From Palsa-504 sp963753225 (GTDB lineage Bacteria > Actinomycetota > Actinomycetes > Streptosporangiales > Streptosporangiaceae), in the NCBI GenBank assembly GCA_963753225.1, contig CAVWBQ010000002.1, positions 62,001 through 126,000 of the forward strand: 64,000 nt of DNA, read 5' to 3'. Shown here in pieces: positions 1 through 9,677 of this stretch; position 1 is the stretch's first letter; every line of letters begins with the position of its first letter. The notes under the pieces were generated by a model. It was not told where the DNA came from. It did no database searches and was given only the letters and a program-made list of their open reading frames with translations. The position numbers and the translations under genes are program-made.

Positions 1-105
1 GGGCGTGAAGGTCCCGGCGAGGGCCTGAAGCCGGGCCTCCAGCGCCGCTTCCGGCCCGCCCGGCAGGCTCGTTTCCGCAGGCTGAGCGCCTGGATCATCA
101 GTCAT
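1..105 (-). CDS. 5' end of an unidentified gene leaving the window
   Basis: An ATG at 105 on the minus strand opens a frame that stays open to the left edge (35 codons, beginning MTDDPGAQPAE). A GGAG-type ribosome binding site sits about 8 nt upstream. It is divergent from the membrane protein starting at 264, which is a common promoter arrangement. The visible peptide is Ala/Gly/Pro-rich and has no recognisable domain, so the product cannot be named. This is inferred from the frame, start and spacing only. Confidence 0.4.
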   Translation of the reverse strand, partial: MTDDPGAQPAETSLPGGPEAALEARLQALAGTFTP

Positions 106-263
106 GTCGCGGCTCCAGGTCACTGGCGACGGTACGGGAATCCGTGTGGCCAGTAGCCAGGTCGTGATCCCTTGTGTGGGGATTGCAGCATTATTTGGTG
201 GTTACTGGCCGGTAGTCAAGCGGTCGGGCTCCGGACTCAGCGCCCGGGCAGCGGGAGGCGTAG

Positions 264-2183
264 GTGACCCAGATCCAAGACCGGACCGTCGAAGCCGCGG
301 GAGGCGGCTGGCCCGGCTTCGCCGCCTGGCTGGGCCGCAAGCGGGTCACGCTCAGCGCGCTCGTCCTGATCGGCGCCCAGGTCGGTCTCAACAGCTACGT
401 GCTGAACCGCGGCTTCTTCCAGGAGGACGACGTCATCATCGGCGGGCTCGCCGCACACCCGTTCTCCTTGCACCTGCTGTTCCAGAACTACGGGGGCCAC
501 CTGATGCCGGGCGTGTTCGCCCTGGCCTGGGGCCCGGTGCACGCGGGCGGCTATGACTGGGGACTGTGGGCGGGCACGCTCGTGCTGGTGCAAGCGCTCG
601 CCGGGCTCGCGCTACTCCGCGCGCTCCGCACGCTGTGCGGCGACCGCATGGCGCTGCTGATCCCGCTCGGGGTCTTCCTGTTTACCCCGATGGCGCTGGC
701 CGACCTGAGCTGGTGGGCGGTCGGCTGCCAGACGGCTCCCATCCAGCTCGCGCTGGCCATGGCGGTCGACCAGCATGTCAGGTACATCCGCGGCGGCCGG
801 ATCCTGAACGCGGTCTGCGCGGGCCTCTGGGTGCTGTTCGGCCTCGCCTTCTTCGAGAAGGCCGTGGGGATCCCGCTGCTGCTTTTCGCCCTCACGTCGG
901 CGTTCCTGATACCGGGAGCCTGGCCGCAGGCCATGCTCACGACGCTGCGCAGGCACTGGATCGCCTGGGTCATTTACGGCGCGATCATCGTCGCCGAGGT
1001 CGTCGCCTACGCCCTCAGCCTGGCGTCCTCGCCAGGCCAGGTGCGGATGCCGGCGGCCAGCAGCGCCGTGACGTTCAGCTGGCATCTGCTGGTCGATACC
1101 TTCATGCCGGCCGCTCTCGGCGGACCGTGGCACTGGGCGCCGCCATCGAGCACCTCGGGGTCGTGGACGCTCTATGCGATCGCGTCGCCGCCACCCGAAC
1201 TGCTCGGCGTGTCGTGGATTCTCGCCGCCCTCGTCGTCATCATCTCGCTGTGGTACCGCAGGCGTGCCTGGCCAGCCTGGACCATCCTGCTCGGCTGGCT
1301 GGCGGTGGTGGACATCGTGCCGATCTTGCTCGGCCGCCTGGCAACCTTCGGCACGCAGCTAGCCGACGAGACGATCTACGTGGCCGACGCCGCGCCCGTC
1401 CTCGCCATCTGCCTGGCCATCGCCTACCTGCCGCTGCGCGGCGAGCAGGACGCCTACCGGGCCGCGCTGCCGCCGGCCAGGGCGCGCACCGTGGCCGTCT
1501 GCGCGGTGGCGGTGGCCTTCATCGCGAGCTCGGTCTCGTCGGCCATCGCCTACCGGGGCGCACTGCACCCGCAAAATAGCCGGTCGTACCTGGCCACAGC
1601 CAGCGCGGCGCTGGCGGACGTGCCACCGGACACGGTCATCTACCCGACGCAGGTGCCCGGCCAGCTCGCCTTGCCCTTGTTCGGCCGGCTCTCAGAGGTC
1701 CAGAACGCCCTGGCCCCGCTCGCGGACCAGGTGCCCGGTCAGCGGTTCCGGTGGGCAAGCTCGCCCACCGGCCTGGTGAAGCACTTCATGATCTTCGACG
1801 CGCAGGGCCGGCTCCACCCGGCCACCGTCGAGGGCCCGCGCTCGTACCCGTTCCGCCACCCCCAGGACTGCCTGCTCACCGCCGGCGGCATGCAGCTGCC
1901 GCTCACGGCCAACGTCTACGCGTTGCCGTTGCTGATGCAGATCGGCTACTACGCGGCGCGGCCGGTCACCCTGGCGGTGGCCTTCGGCGGCCACCAGTCC
2001 CAGGTCACGCTCCCCGCCACCCCGCTCGCCTACGCCTACCTGCCGGTGCAAGGTCCCGGGAATACGGTCGTCATCACACCGGTCACGCCCGACCCGAAGG
2101 TCTGCATCGGCACCGTGACTGTCGGGAATGTACAGGCCTCAGCGACCGGCACGCCGGTCCCGGCGTTCCCGCTACACGGCTGA
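264..2183 (+). CDS. Large polytopic membrane protein, GT-C glycosyltransferase-like
   Basis: A 639-residue integral membrane protein with about ten hydrophobic segments over residues 25-410 and a soluble C-terminal part. Near residue 54 it has an acidic FFQEDD motif in the first extracytoplasmic loop, where GT-C lipid-dependent glycosyltransferases carry their catalytic acidic residues. That placement and the neighbouring AftD-like and other GT-C-like genes suggest a polyprenyl-sugar-dependent transferase in envelope glycan synthesis. The start is GTG with a GGGAGG site just upstream. I do not recognise a named family, and the substrate is unknown. Confidence 0.7.
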   Translation: MTQIQDRTVEAAGGGWPGFAAWLGRKRVTLSALVLIGAQVGLNSYVLNRGFFQEDDVIIGGLAAHPFSLHLLFQNYGGHLMPGVFALAWGPVHAGGYDWGLWAGTLVLVQALAGLALLRALRTLCGDRMALLIPLGVFLFTPMALADLSWWAVGCQTAPIQLALAMAVDQHVRYIRGGRILNAVCAGLWVLFGLAFFEKAVGIPLLLFALTSAFLIPGAWPQAMLTTLRRHWIAWVIYGAIIVAEVVAYALSLASSPGQVRMPAASSAVTFSWHLLVDTFMPAALGGPWHWAPPSSTSGSWTLYAIASPPPELLGVSWILAALVVIISLWYRRRAWPAWTILLGWLAVVDIVPILLGRLATFGTQLADETIYVADAAPVLAICLAIAYLPLRGEQDAYRAALPPARARTVAVCAVAVAFIASSVSSAIAYRGALHPQNSRSYLATASAALADVPPDTVIYPTQVPGQLALPLFGRLSEVQNALAPLADQVPGQRFRWASSPTGLVKHFMIFDAQGRLHPATVEGPRSYPFRHPQDCLLTAGGMQLPLTANVYALPLLMQIGYYAARPVTLAVAFGGHQSQVTLPATPLAYAYLPVQGPGNTVVITPVTPDPKVCIGTVTVGNVQASATGTPVPAFPLHG

Positions 2184-2194
2184 ACTGGCCCTGT

Positions 2195-2395
2195 TCATTA
2201 TCGTTCATCATCACGCAGCGTACAAAATGGTTAAACTTTCGCGAACCGGGATTAACCCCTGCCTACTTTGGCTACTGAGCAGTAGCATAAGTTTTTACGA
2301 AAGATTCATGAGGCTGACCGTCTCCCGCCCGGCCTGGGCGGAGCCGCCCGGCTCGTGCTGCTCCGTACCACCGAGCGTGATCCTCGAGGACCTGC
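2195..2395. promoter_or_regulatory. AT-richer promoter region with two inverted repeats
   Basis: The gap between the membrane protein and the methyltransferase gene is clearly richer in A and T than its surroundings. It holds a perfect 7-2-7 inverted repeat at 2271-2286 (GCTACTG, AG, CAGTAGC) and a wider GGTTAA/TTAACC pair at 2230-2258. This would suit a promoter with an operator for the five-gene run that starts at 2396. No factor can be assigned. Confidence 0.35.
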
Positions 2396-3223
2396 ATGAG
2401 CCTGCTGGCGCCGAATTGCCGTCGCCGTGTTAATCAGCACCGTGTTGATCAGCACCATGTTGATCAGCCCCGTGTTGATCAGCGCCGTGTTGATCGGGCG
2501 ACCCGCTCCGGCCTGCTTCGGTCGGTCAGGCTGTTCCGCCTGTTCCTAGCCGAACAGACCGATCCGGAAAGGTTCTACACGAGCCTCGCCGAGGATGCCG
2601 TGCAGCAGGTGGCCGAGCACTGCGACCTCGACGGCCGGACGGTGGTGGACGTGGGCGGGGGCGGTGGCTGGTTCACCGCCGCCTTCCAGGCCCGCGGGGC
2701 CCATAGCTATCTTTTCGAACCTGATCACGCAGAACTGAACAGCCGGGCCGCCGGGCCGACCGCCGCGGTGGTCGCGGACGGCTACTGGCTACCGGTGCGC
2801 GACAGCGGCGCCGACGTGGTCTTCTCCTCGAACGTGCTCGAGCATGTCCCCGATCCGATGGGACTGATCGAAGAGATGATCCGCGCTACCCGGCCGGGCG
2901 GCCTGGTGTACCTGTCCTACACCAACTGGTACTCGCCGTGGGGCGGGCACGAGATGTCGCCGTGGCACTACCTGGGCCCGCGATTCGCCGCGCGCCGGTA
3001 CGTCCGGCGCTACCGGCGCCAGCCCAAGCACCACTGCGGCGTCAACCTGTTCCAGGTGCACATCGGGCCGATGCTGCGGGCGCTGCGGGCGCGGCCGGAC
3101 GTCAAGATCGTGGAAGCGCGGCCCCGCTACTACCCGCGCTGGTGCCGGCTGCTGGTCCGGGTGCCCGGCCTGCGGGAGGTCGCCACCTGGAACCTCATGC
3201 TGATCATGAGGCGCATCGAATGA
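2396..3223 (+). CDS. Class I SAM-dependent methyltransferase
   Basis: A 275-residue protein of the Methyltransf_11 type. The SAM-binding motif I is VVDVGGGGGWF at about residues 80-90, followed by an acidic motif II and a conserved SSNVLEHVPDP segment near residue 145. The first 35 residues are not part of the fold and contain five 5-residue repeats of the form VDQxR, encoded by a 15-bp tandem array. Its stop overlaps the next start (ATGA), so it is translationally coupled to the AftD-like gene and probably modifies a glycan or lipid intermediate. The true start could lie after the repeats, but no better ribosome binding site is visible there. Confidence 0.8.
   Translation: MSLLAPNCRRRVNQHRVDQHHVDQPRVDQRRVDRATRSGLLRSVRLFRLFLAEQTDPERFYTSLAEDAVQQVAEHCDLDGRTVVDVGGGGGWFTAAFQARGAHSYLFEPDHAELNSRAAGPTAAVVADGYWLPVRDSGADVVFSSNVLEHVPDPMGLIEEMIRATRPGGLVYLSYTNWYSPWGGHEMSPWHYLGPRFAARRYVRRYRRQPKHHCGVNLFQVHIGPMLRALRARPDVKIVEARPRYYPRWCRLLVRVPGLREVATWNLMLIMRRIE
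2427..2501 (+). repeat. 15-bp tandem array, five units, in coding sequence
   Basis: Units of the form GTGTTGATCAGCACC repeat five times with a few substitutions and keep the reading frame of the methyltransferase gene. Confidence 0.9.
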
Positions 3224-6200
3224 CGACCCGGGCCGATGACGAGCGAGTCGCCAGCGCGGCGACATCCGCGCCCGCCGTCGGAGCCGAACGTCGCACGCGC
3301 GCACGCAGGCCGGTGCTGCGCTGGTCCGCTCTGGTCTGGCTGGGCGCGTTCGCCGTGCTGCTGGCGAACGACCCGGGCCGGATGGTCTTCGACACCAAGC
3401 TCAGCATCGACCTGAACCCGCACGCCTACTACGCGAGCCTGTGGCAGCTATGGGATCCGCTCAACACCCTGGGTACGCTCAACAACCAGCCGGTCGGCTA
3501 CGCCGTCCCGATGGCGCCGTTCTACCTGGCCGGCCAGCTCGCGCACATACCAGTCTGGCTCACCGAGCGGCTGTGGCTTTCGCTGATCATCGCGGTCGGC
3601 TTCGCCGGCCTGGTCAAGCTGGCGGGCGCGCTCGGCATCGGGTCACCGGTCTCCCGCTACCTGGCCGGACTGGTGTTCGCGCTGTGGCCGACGTTCACCA
3701 TCGTGATCGGATCGACCTCGGCCGCGGTGCTGCCCGGGATGCTCGCCCCGTGGGCGGTGCTGCCGCTGGTGCCGGCCGTCCGCCGGGGCGGGGTGGTCTG
3801 GCCCGCCGCCCGTTCGGGAGCGGTGGTGCTGTGCATGGGCGGGGTGAACGCGACCTCGACCATCGACGTGCTGCTGCTGCCCGGCCTGTTCATCCTCACC
3901 CAGGCCCGCGGACGCCGGCTGGCCTGGCTCGCCGCCTGCTGGGGCGGGGCGGTGGTCATGGCTACCGCATGGTGGGCGCTGCCGCTGCTGCTGCAGGCGA
4001 AGTACGCGTTCAACTTCCTGCCCTACGTGGAGCAGGCGTCCACCACGACCAGCACGGCCTCGGCCGCGACCACGCTGCGCGGCGCGGGCAACTGGACGGC
4101 GTACTTCAACCTCGGCACGCCGTGGCTGCCCGCGGGCTGGGTCATGGTCAGCACCCCGATCGCGATCATCGCCGGCGCCTGCGCCGCCGCGGCCGGCCTG
4201 TACGGGCTGGCCCTGCCGACCCTGTCCGGGCGGAGCATGCCCGGGGTGGTCTGGCTGCGGCTGTCGGTCGCCATCGCGGCCGGGGCCGCGATGGCCGGCT
4301 ATGCCGGGGCGCTCGGCGGCCCGTTTCACCGGACCGCCGACGACCTGCTGAATGGCACGCTCGCCCCGTTCCGCAACGTGTACAAGCTGGAACCGGTGAT
4401 CGCGGCCGCGCTGGCGCTCGGGCTGGCGCACGCCGCCGCCGACTGGCTGGGCCACGGCCAGCCGGTCTCCCCGGCCCGGCAGGCGTTCACCATGGCGGCC
4501 AGGACCGTCACCGCGATCGTCCTGATCGGCCTGGCGTTGCCGTACGTATCCGGCCGGATCCTGAACCCCGGATCGTTCTCCGCGGTGCCGCGCTACTGGT
4601 ACCAGGCCGCCGCGTTCCTGGCCAGCCAGTCGCCCCGGAACCCCGCGCTGGTGGTGCCCGCGGACTCGCACGGCGACTACCTCTGGGGCGATCCGATCGA
4701 CGACCCGCTCGAGGCGCTGGCCACCTCGCCGTGGGCCCAGCGCGGCCTGGTGCCGTACGGCGGCGCCGGATCGCAGGTCCTGCTGGACACGGCGGAGAAG
4801 GCGATCGAATCCGGCGAGCAGACGGCCGGCCTGGCCGGGTACCTGCAGCGGGCAGGCATCCGCTACGTCGTGGTGCGGAACGACCTGGACCCCAGGCAGC
4901 TTGGCTACACGTCCGCGCCGCTGGTGCACCAGACCCTGGTGCTATCGGGGTTCACCCGGGTCGCCTCGTTCGGCCCGCTGGTGGCCGCCGCCCAGCCGGG
5001 AGCGCAGCCGACGGGCGCGCCGCAGCCGGGTTCGCCTCGTTACCCGGCGGTCGAGGTCTACACCGCTGGTACCGCAGGCCAGCTCAGCCCGGTGAGCATC
5101 CGGCCGGCCGGGCAGACCGTGCTGGTCAACGGCGGACCGGATTCGCTCTTGCAGCTCACCGGGCAGCACTTGCTCGGCGCGGGCCAGCCCGCCATCATCG
5201 CCGGCGACCCGCTGCCGGTCCGCCCGGCACAGTGGGCCGTCACCGACGGACAGCGCCGGGCCGACACGCTGTTCGGCCTGGTCAACTCCAACACGTCCTA
5301 CACGTACACGGCGAACGAGACCAACCCGGCCGACGACCAGTTCGCCGGGGCAGGCGCCCCGCCCGGGCAGCTGCTGCCTGTGCCCGCGGCCGGGCACCAG
5401 ACCGTGGCCGTGTTGTCGGGCGCGGCCAGCGTGACTGTATCGTCCTACGGCTCCTGGCTCGCCGAAACCGAGCAGGAGGACCCGGCCAGCGCCTTCGACG
5501 GCAATCCCGCTACGGCGTGGGCCGAGGGCAGCGCGCTGACGCCGGCCGGGCAGTGGATCCAGATCACCTTCGCCGGCCAGGTGAACCTGCCGGCCAGCGT
5601 CGGGATCCGCCTGCTCGACGACAGCCCGGACCGGGAGATCGCCAGCCGGCTCCGCGTGTCCACCGCGGCCGGCAGCACCACCACCACGATGGCCGCGACA
5701 GGGGCGGCCCAGCCGCTGCACGTGGTCCCCGGCCGTACCGGGTGGCTGCGCATCACGATCGCCGGCGCGCAGCGAGTGAGCCCGGGAAAACCCGGGGCTG
5801 GCGTGTCGGACGTGCTGATCCCCGGGGTACGGGTAACCCGGCTGCTGCAGCCCGCCGAGGATCCGGCGGGCCGGCGGGCGTCATCGACCGTCTTCTCCTT
5901 CCACCAGCAGGTGCCGACGCCGTTCAGCTTCGCCGACCCGGCCGCCGTCCCGCCGATGGCCAGGGCGTTCACCCTGGCCAGCCAGGTGACCATGCGGCTG
6001 CAGGCTTCCGCGCTCGCCGTGCCAGGCCCGGGCCTTGACGCGCTGCTGGACAAGATCAGCCCGCCAGGTCCGGGCGCGCTACTGGTCAGCGCGGCCTCAA
6101 CGCCGGGCGCGCTGCCGGCCCAGTTCCCGGTGAGCCTGGTAAGCGGGTCGGGCGGAGCGCCGTGGATCGCCGACACCGGCAACCCGGTGATCCACCTGAG

Positions 6201-8718
6201 CTGGCACGGCCAGCGTCGCATCGCGTCACTGATCGTGGCGCCCGCGGCCAGCGGGGCGTCCACACCGCTGGCCGTCAAGATCACCAGCCCGGACGGCACC
6301 CGGCAGGCGGACATCGGGTTCGGCGGCCTGGTGACGTTCAATCGGCCGCTGGTCACCGACCGGATCGACGTGTCCTTCCCGCGGGTGCAGCAGGCCAGCG
6401 TGGTCAACGCGACGGGCCAGCTGATCACGCTCCCCCTCGGGCTGTCCCGGCTCTCGGTCCCGGCCCTGGCGAAGCTGCGGGTGGTGGCGCCGGACGAGCA
6501 GGCGCGGTTCACCCTGGCGTGCGGCCAGGGCCCGGCCCTGAGCATCGACGGGCGGGCCTACCGGACGTCGGTCAGCGGCACCATCGGCGAGCTGAGCCAG
6601 TTCTTCCCGCTGCGGGTCCGGCTGTGCACCCCAGGCGGGGCGCTGGCCTTCGGCGCGGGGCGGCATACGCTGACCGCCGCGACGCGGGGGACGTTCGCGG
6701 TCACCGACCTGAGCATGACCGGCGGCGGCGATGTCGCGCCCGGGCCCGCGTCCGCCCGCCCGGTGACCATCCGCAGCTGGCAGCCGGACCAGCGGCGGCT
6801 CGGCGTCGGCCCGGGAGCGGTCTCCTACCTGGAGGTGCACGAGAACTACAACCAGGGCTGGATCGCGACGCTCGGTGGAAGGGAGCTGGCACCGGTTCGT
6901 CTTGACGGCTGGCAGCAGGGCTTCGTCCTGCCCGCCGGACCCGGCGGCACGGTCACGCTGAGCTTCCGGCCTGCCGCTTCGTATCACCTCGCCCTAGTGA
7001 TCTCGCTGGCCGCCATCGTCCTCCTGCTCGCCCTCACGGGCTGGTCATTCCTCAGCCGCCGCGGCAGGTCCCGGCCCGACGGCTCGTGGCCGGCCTTGGG
7101 CGGTGCCGCGCTCGCGGTTCCCGCCCGCACCTGGCGTGCCTGGCTGGGCCTGCTCGGCGTGACCGCGCTGGTGTTCGCGGTCGGCGGCCCGGTGGCGCTG
7201 GCCGTCCCGGTGCTGGCCTGGCTGGGCTGGCTGGCGGCGCGCCGGCTGGCATCGCTGCCCGCGCTGGCCATACTGGCCTTCGCCGGGATGACCGTCTCTG
7301 GACTGCTGGCCGCGGCCCAGCCGTCCGGCTCTGGCCTGCTCGGCACGTTCGGTGGCCCGGCGCAGGCATGCGCACTCGTCGCGCTGGCCGCCACGCTGAT
7401 CCCCGGCGCTCCGGTGCTGCGGGCGCAGCCTCGCCCGTTCGGCGTCGTCGACGAGCTGAGCTGCTACTTCGACTCCGAGGCTGAACCCAACAACGTGCAC
7501 CTGGAGGTCTGGCTGCCCGGCCATCTCGACGAGGCGCGGCTGCGCGAGGCGGTCGGGGCGTTGCTGGCCGGCCAGGCGGCCGCCCGGATCCGCCGGGCGC
7601 CGGGCCGTCGCTGGCGCCGCAGCTACGCCTGGGAAGTCCCGCCCCAGGCCGACTGCGACCCGGTAACGGTCACGAACTGGCGGACCGAAGCGGAACTCGA
7701 CGCGGCCAGGATCCGCTTCCTGGCGAGTACTCCTCCGCTGGACTGCTCGCCGCCGTTCCGCCTGCTGCGGGCGCGTGGCCCCGAAGGGGAGGGCCTGATC
7801 CTCAACGCCCATCACGCGGCCTTCGACGGGCACTCGTGCCTGCTCCTGCTGGGCATGATCGCGGACCTCTACAGCGGCCGGGGCATGCCCCCCGCGCCGG
7901 ATCCGGAGCTCCTCGGGCCAGGCTCGTCCCTGGGACTGCGCCGTCGCGGCGCGGGACTGCGCCGTCGCGGGGCGGGACTGCGCCGCTCCGCGCGGATCGC
8001 GCCGCGGGGCGCCCACGACCGCGCGCCGGGTTACGGATACTGCCTGCTCGGGTGGCCCGGCGTGCCGGCCGTCCCGCAGCGCGCCGCCGGCCCGCGGGCC
8101 ACGGTCAACGACCTGCTCGTGGCCGCGCTGGCCGAAACGATCGGCAGATGGAACGCCGCGCGCCGGGAACGGCACCCCGGGCGGGGCATCCGGATCAGCG
8201 TGCCGGCCGACGCCCGCTCGCCCGGCGCCGAGGACGCGCTGGGTAACCTGTCACGGCTGTGCACGGTGACGGCCAACCCAGGCGCGCCGGAAGGCGCCGA
8301 TCTGGTCACGGCGGTGGCCGCCCAGACCGGCCCGGCCAAGGACGAGCCCGGGCCGCAGGTGAGCCCGGCCCTGGCGGCGCTGGTGAAGGTGCCGCTGCCG
8401 GCGACGGTCAAGCGGCGTCTGGTACGGCTGGCCGTGCGCTGCCTGGGCCGCCTGATGGCCGACACCTCGCTGCTCACGAACCTTGGCAACGTCACCAGCC
8501 CGCCGCGATTCGAGTCCCTGATCCCGGCGCGGATGTGGTTCTCCGCCCCCGCGCACATGCCGCGCGGCCTGTCCGTCGGCGCGATCACTGTCGAGGGCCG
8601 GCTGCAGCTGTGCTTCCGGTACCGGCGCGCCCTGCTCGACGACGCGGCGGCTGGCGACTTCGCCGCCGAGTACGCCGCGGTGCTTACCAGCCTGGCCGCA
8701 GAGGAGGCGGGAGGGTGA
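3220..8718 (+). CDS. AftD-like arabinofuranosyltransferase fused to an HHxxxDG acyltransferase domain
   Basis: A 1,832-residue protein whose ATG overlaps the previous stop. Residues 1-460 are a GT-C membrane region like mycobacterial AftD (alpha-1,3-arabinofuranosyltransferase of arabinogalactan/lipoarabinomannan, DUF3367). The long extracytoplasmic part follows, with an F5/8C (discoidin)-like carbohydrate-binding domain near residues 740-850. More membrane helices lie around 1260-1400. Mycobacterial AftD is about 1,400 residues and ends there. Here another ~420 residues follow (PFGVVDELSCYFD onward), with HHAAFDG at about 1531-1537, the catalytic signature of condensation/PapA/wax-synthase-type acyltransferases. 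A 21-bp repeat interrupts this domain. The family calls are from sequence features; acylation of the same glycan is inference. Confidence 0.82.
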   Translation: MTTRADDERVASAATSAPAVGAERRTRARRPVLRWSALVWLGAFAVLLANDPGRMVFDTKLSIDLNPHAYYASLWQLWDPLNTLGTLNNQPVGYAVPMAPFYLAGQLAHIPVWLTERLWLSLIIAVGFAGLVKLAGALGIGSPVSRYLAGLVFALWPTFTIVIGSTSAAVLPGMLAPWAVLPLVPAVRRGGVVWPAARSGAVVLCMGGVNATSTIDVLLLPGLFILTQARGRRLAWLAACWGGAVVMATAWWALPLLLQAKYAFNFLPYVEQASTTTSTASAATTLRGAGNWTAYFNLGTPWLPAGWVMVSTPIAIIAGACAAAAGLYGLALPTLSGRSMPGVVWLRLSVAIAAGAAMAGYAGALGGPFHRTADDLLNGTLAPFRNVYKLEPVIAAALALGLAHAAADWLGHGQPVSPARQAFTMAARTVTAIVLIGLALPYVSGRILNPGSFSAVPRYWYQAAAFLASQSPRNPALVVPADSHGDYLWGDPIDDPLEALATSPWAQRGLVPYGGAGSQVLLDTAEKAIESGEQTAGLAGYLQRAGIRYVVVRNDLDPRQLGYTSAPLVHQTLVLSGFTRVASFGPLVAAAQPGAQPTGAPQPGSPRYPAVEVYTAGTAGQLSPVSIRPAGQTVLVNGGPDSLLQLTGQHLLGAGQPAIIAGDPLPVRPAQWAVTDGQRRADTLFGLVNSNTSYTYTANETNPADDQFAGAGAPPGQLLPVPAAGHQTVAVLSGAASVTVSSYGSWLAETEQEDPASAFDGNPATAWAEGSALTPAGQWIQITFAGQVNLPASVGIRLLDDSPDREIASRLRVSTAAGSTTTTMAATGAAQPLHVVPGRTGWLRITIAGAQRVSPGKPGAGVSDVLIPGVRVTRLLQPAEDPAGRRASSTVFSFHQQVPTPFSFADPAAVPPMARAFTLASQVTMRLQASALAVPGPGLDALLDKISPPGPGALLVSAASTPGALPAQFPVSLVSGSGGAPWIADTGNPVIHLSWHGQRRIASLIVAPAASGASTPLAVKITSPDGTRQADIGFGGLVTFNRPLVTDRIDVSFPRVQQASVVNATGQLITLPLGLSRLSVPALAKLRVVAPDEQARFTLACGQGPALSIDGRAYRTSVSGTIGELSQFFPLRVRLCTPGGALAFGAGRHTLTAATRGTFAVTDLSMTGGGDVAPGPASARPVTIRSWQPDQRRLGVGPGAVSYLEVHENYNQGWIATLGGRELAPVRLDGWQQGFVLPAGPGGTVTLSFRPAASYHLALVISLAAIVLLLALTGWSFLSRRGRSRPDGSWPALGGAALAVPARTWRAWLGLLGVTALVFAVGGPVALAVPVLAWLGWLAARRLASLPALAILAFAGMTVSGLLAAAQPSGSGLLGTFGGPAQACALVALAATLIPGAPVLRAQPRPFGVVDELSCYFDSEAEPNNVHLEVWLPGHLDEARLREAVGALLAGQAAARIRRAPGRRWRRSYAWEVPPQADCDPVTVTNWRTEAELDAARIRFLASTPPLDCSPPFRLLRARGPEGEGLILNAHHAAFDGHSCLLLLGMIADLYSGRGMPPAPDPELLGPGSSLGLRRRGAGLRRRGAGLRRSARIAPRGAHDRAPGYGYCLLGWPGVPAVPQRAAGPRATVNDLLVAALAETIGRWNAARRERHPGRGIRISVPADARSPGAEDALGNLSRLCTVTANPGAPEGADLVTAVAAQTGPAKDEPGPQVSPALAALVKVPLPATVKRRLVRLAVRCLGRLMADTSLLTNLGNVTSPPRFESLIPARMWFSAPAHMPRGLSVGAITVEGRLQLCFRYRRALLDDAAAGDFAAEYAAVLTSLAAEEAGG
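7932..7994 (+). repeat. 21-bp tandem array, three units, in coding sequence
   Basis: GGGACTGCGCCGTCGCGG-type units repeat three times in frame and give a GLRRRGA peptide repeat. They lie in the C-terminal acyltransferase domain of the AftD-like protein, in what is probably a surface loop. Confidence 0.88.
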
Positions 8719-9677
8719 GCGCCGCGTCCTACGCCGGGATCACGCTGGCACTGCTGGCGACCACGGCTTACAACGTCGGGCTGATCCTGGAGAAGCGGGC
8801 GCTGGGGCAGATGCCGGCGCTCGATATACGCCGGGTGCCGCGGATGATCGCCAGCCTGCTGACCAGCCGGGCCTGGCTGGCCGGGTTCGCGCTCATGCTG
8901 ACCGGGCTGGCCTGCCAGACAATCGTGCTGACGTTCGAGCCGGTCAGCATCGTGCAGCCGGTACTCGCCTCCGGTGTCGCGCTGGTGCTGGTGCTCTCCC
9001 GGCTAGTGCTGCGGGAACGGCTCGGTGGCGCCGAGACCTGGTGTATGGCGGCGATCGCCGTCTCGGTGGTCCTGCTGGCCTTGTCCGCGACCGGGACCAG
9101 CACGGAGGCCGGCCATCACGCCAGCCCGGGGTGGATGGCGGCCGTCATGATCCCGTCGATGGTGGTCGGCGTGCTGGTCGCGGCCACTTCGCTGCACGCC
9201 CGCACCCGCAAGCACGGCGGCCCGGCGACCGGGGTCTGCTTCGGCATCGGCACCGGGCTGCTCTACGGGGTCGCCGCGCTTGCGATCAAGGCGCTGTCCG
9301 GCATCCTGGTCAGCCACCACACAGCTGCGAGCATCGCGATCAGCGTCGTCTCTTCGCCGTACCTGTACGTGCTGGCCGGCTGCCTGGGGGTGGCCATGCT
9401 GCTCTTCCAGGCCGGGCTGCAGGCCTGTCGCGCCTCCATCGTCGTCCCGGTGTCCAGCGTGGCGAGCAGCGTGTACTTCGTGATCGCGGGAACCTGGCTG
9501 TTCCACGAGCACCTGCCGGCCAGCCCGGTCCGGCTCGCCCTGCGGCTGACCGGGATCGCGCTGGCTGCGCTGGTGCTGATCCTGCTATCTCGGCGTGCGC
9601 CGGAGGGCGACTCCGGCCAGGCCCCGGGCAGCACTGGAACGGTGCCCAGTTATCTGGCCGACGTGAGGAGACGGTGA
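8715..9677 (+). CDS. DMT-superfamily (EamA/NIPA-like) membrane transporter
   Basis: A 320-residue protein made almost entirely of hydrophobic helices (nine to ten), with the internally duplicated layout of drug/metabolite transporters. The GTG start overlaps the AftD-like stop (GTGA), giving MSAASYAGITLALL at the N-terminus; longer upstream starts would run inside the previous gene. It belongs to the same coupled run of envelope genes, so it may move a lipid-linked or activated precursor, but the substrate is not shown by the sequence. Confidence 0.78.
   Translation: MSAASYAGITLALLATTAYNVGLILEKRALGQMPALDIRRVPRMIASLLTSRAWLAGFALMLTGLACQTIVLTFEPVSIVQPVLASGVALVLVLSRLVLRERLGGAETWCMAAIAVSVVLLALSATGTSTEAGHHASPGWMAAVMIPSMVVGVLVAATSLHARTRKHGGPATGVCFGIGTGLLYGVAALAIKALSGILVSHHTAASIAISVVSSPYLYVLAGCLGVAMLLFQAGLQACRASIVVPVSSVASSVYFVIAGTWLFHEHLPASPVRLALRLTGIALAALVLILLSRRAPEGDSGQAPGSTGTVPSYLADVRRR

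Noticed and set aside
7440..8715. A stand-alone NRPS condensation domain or biosynthetic cluster
   Set aside because: No adenylation or carrier domains are present, and the frame is continuous with the AftD-like protein; an acyltransferase domain is the better reading.
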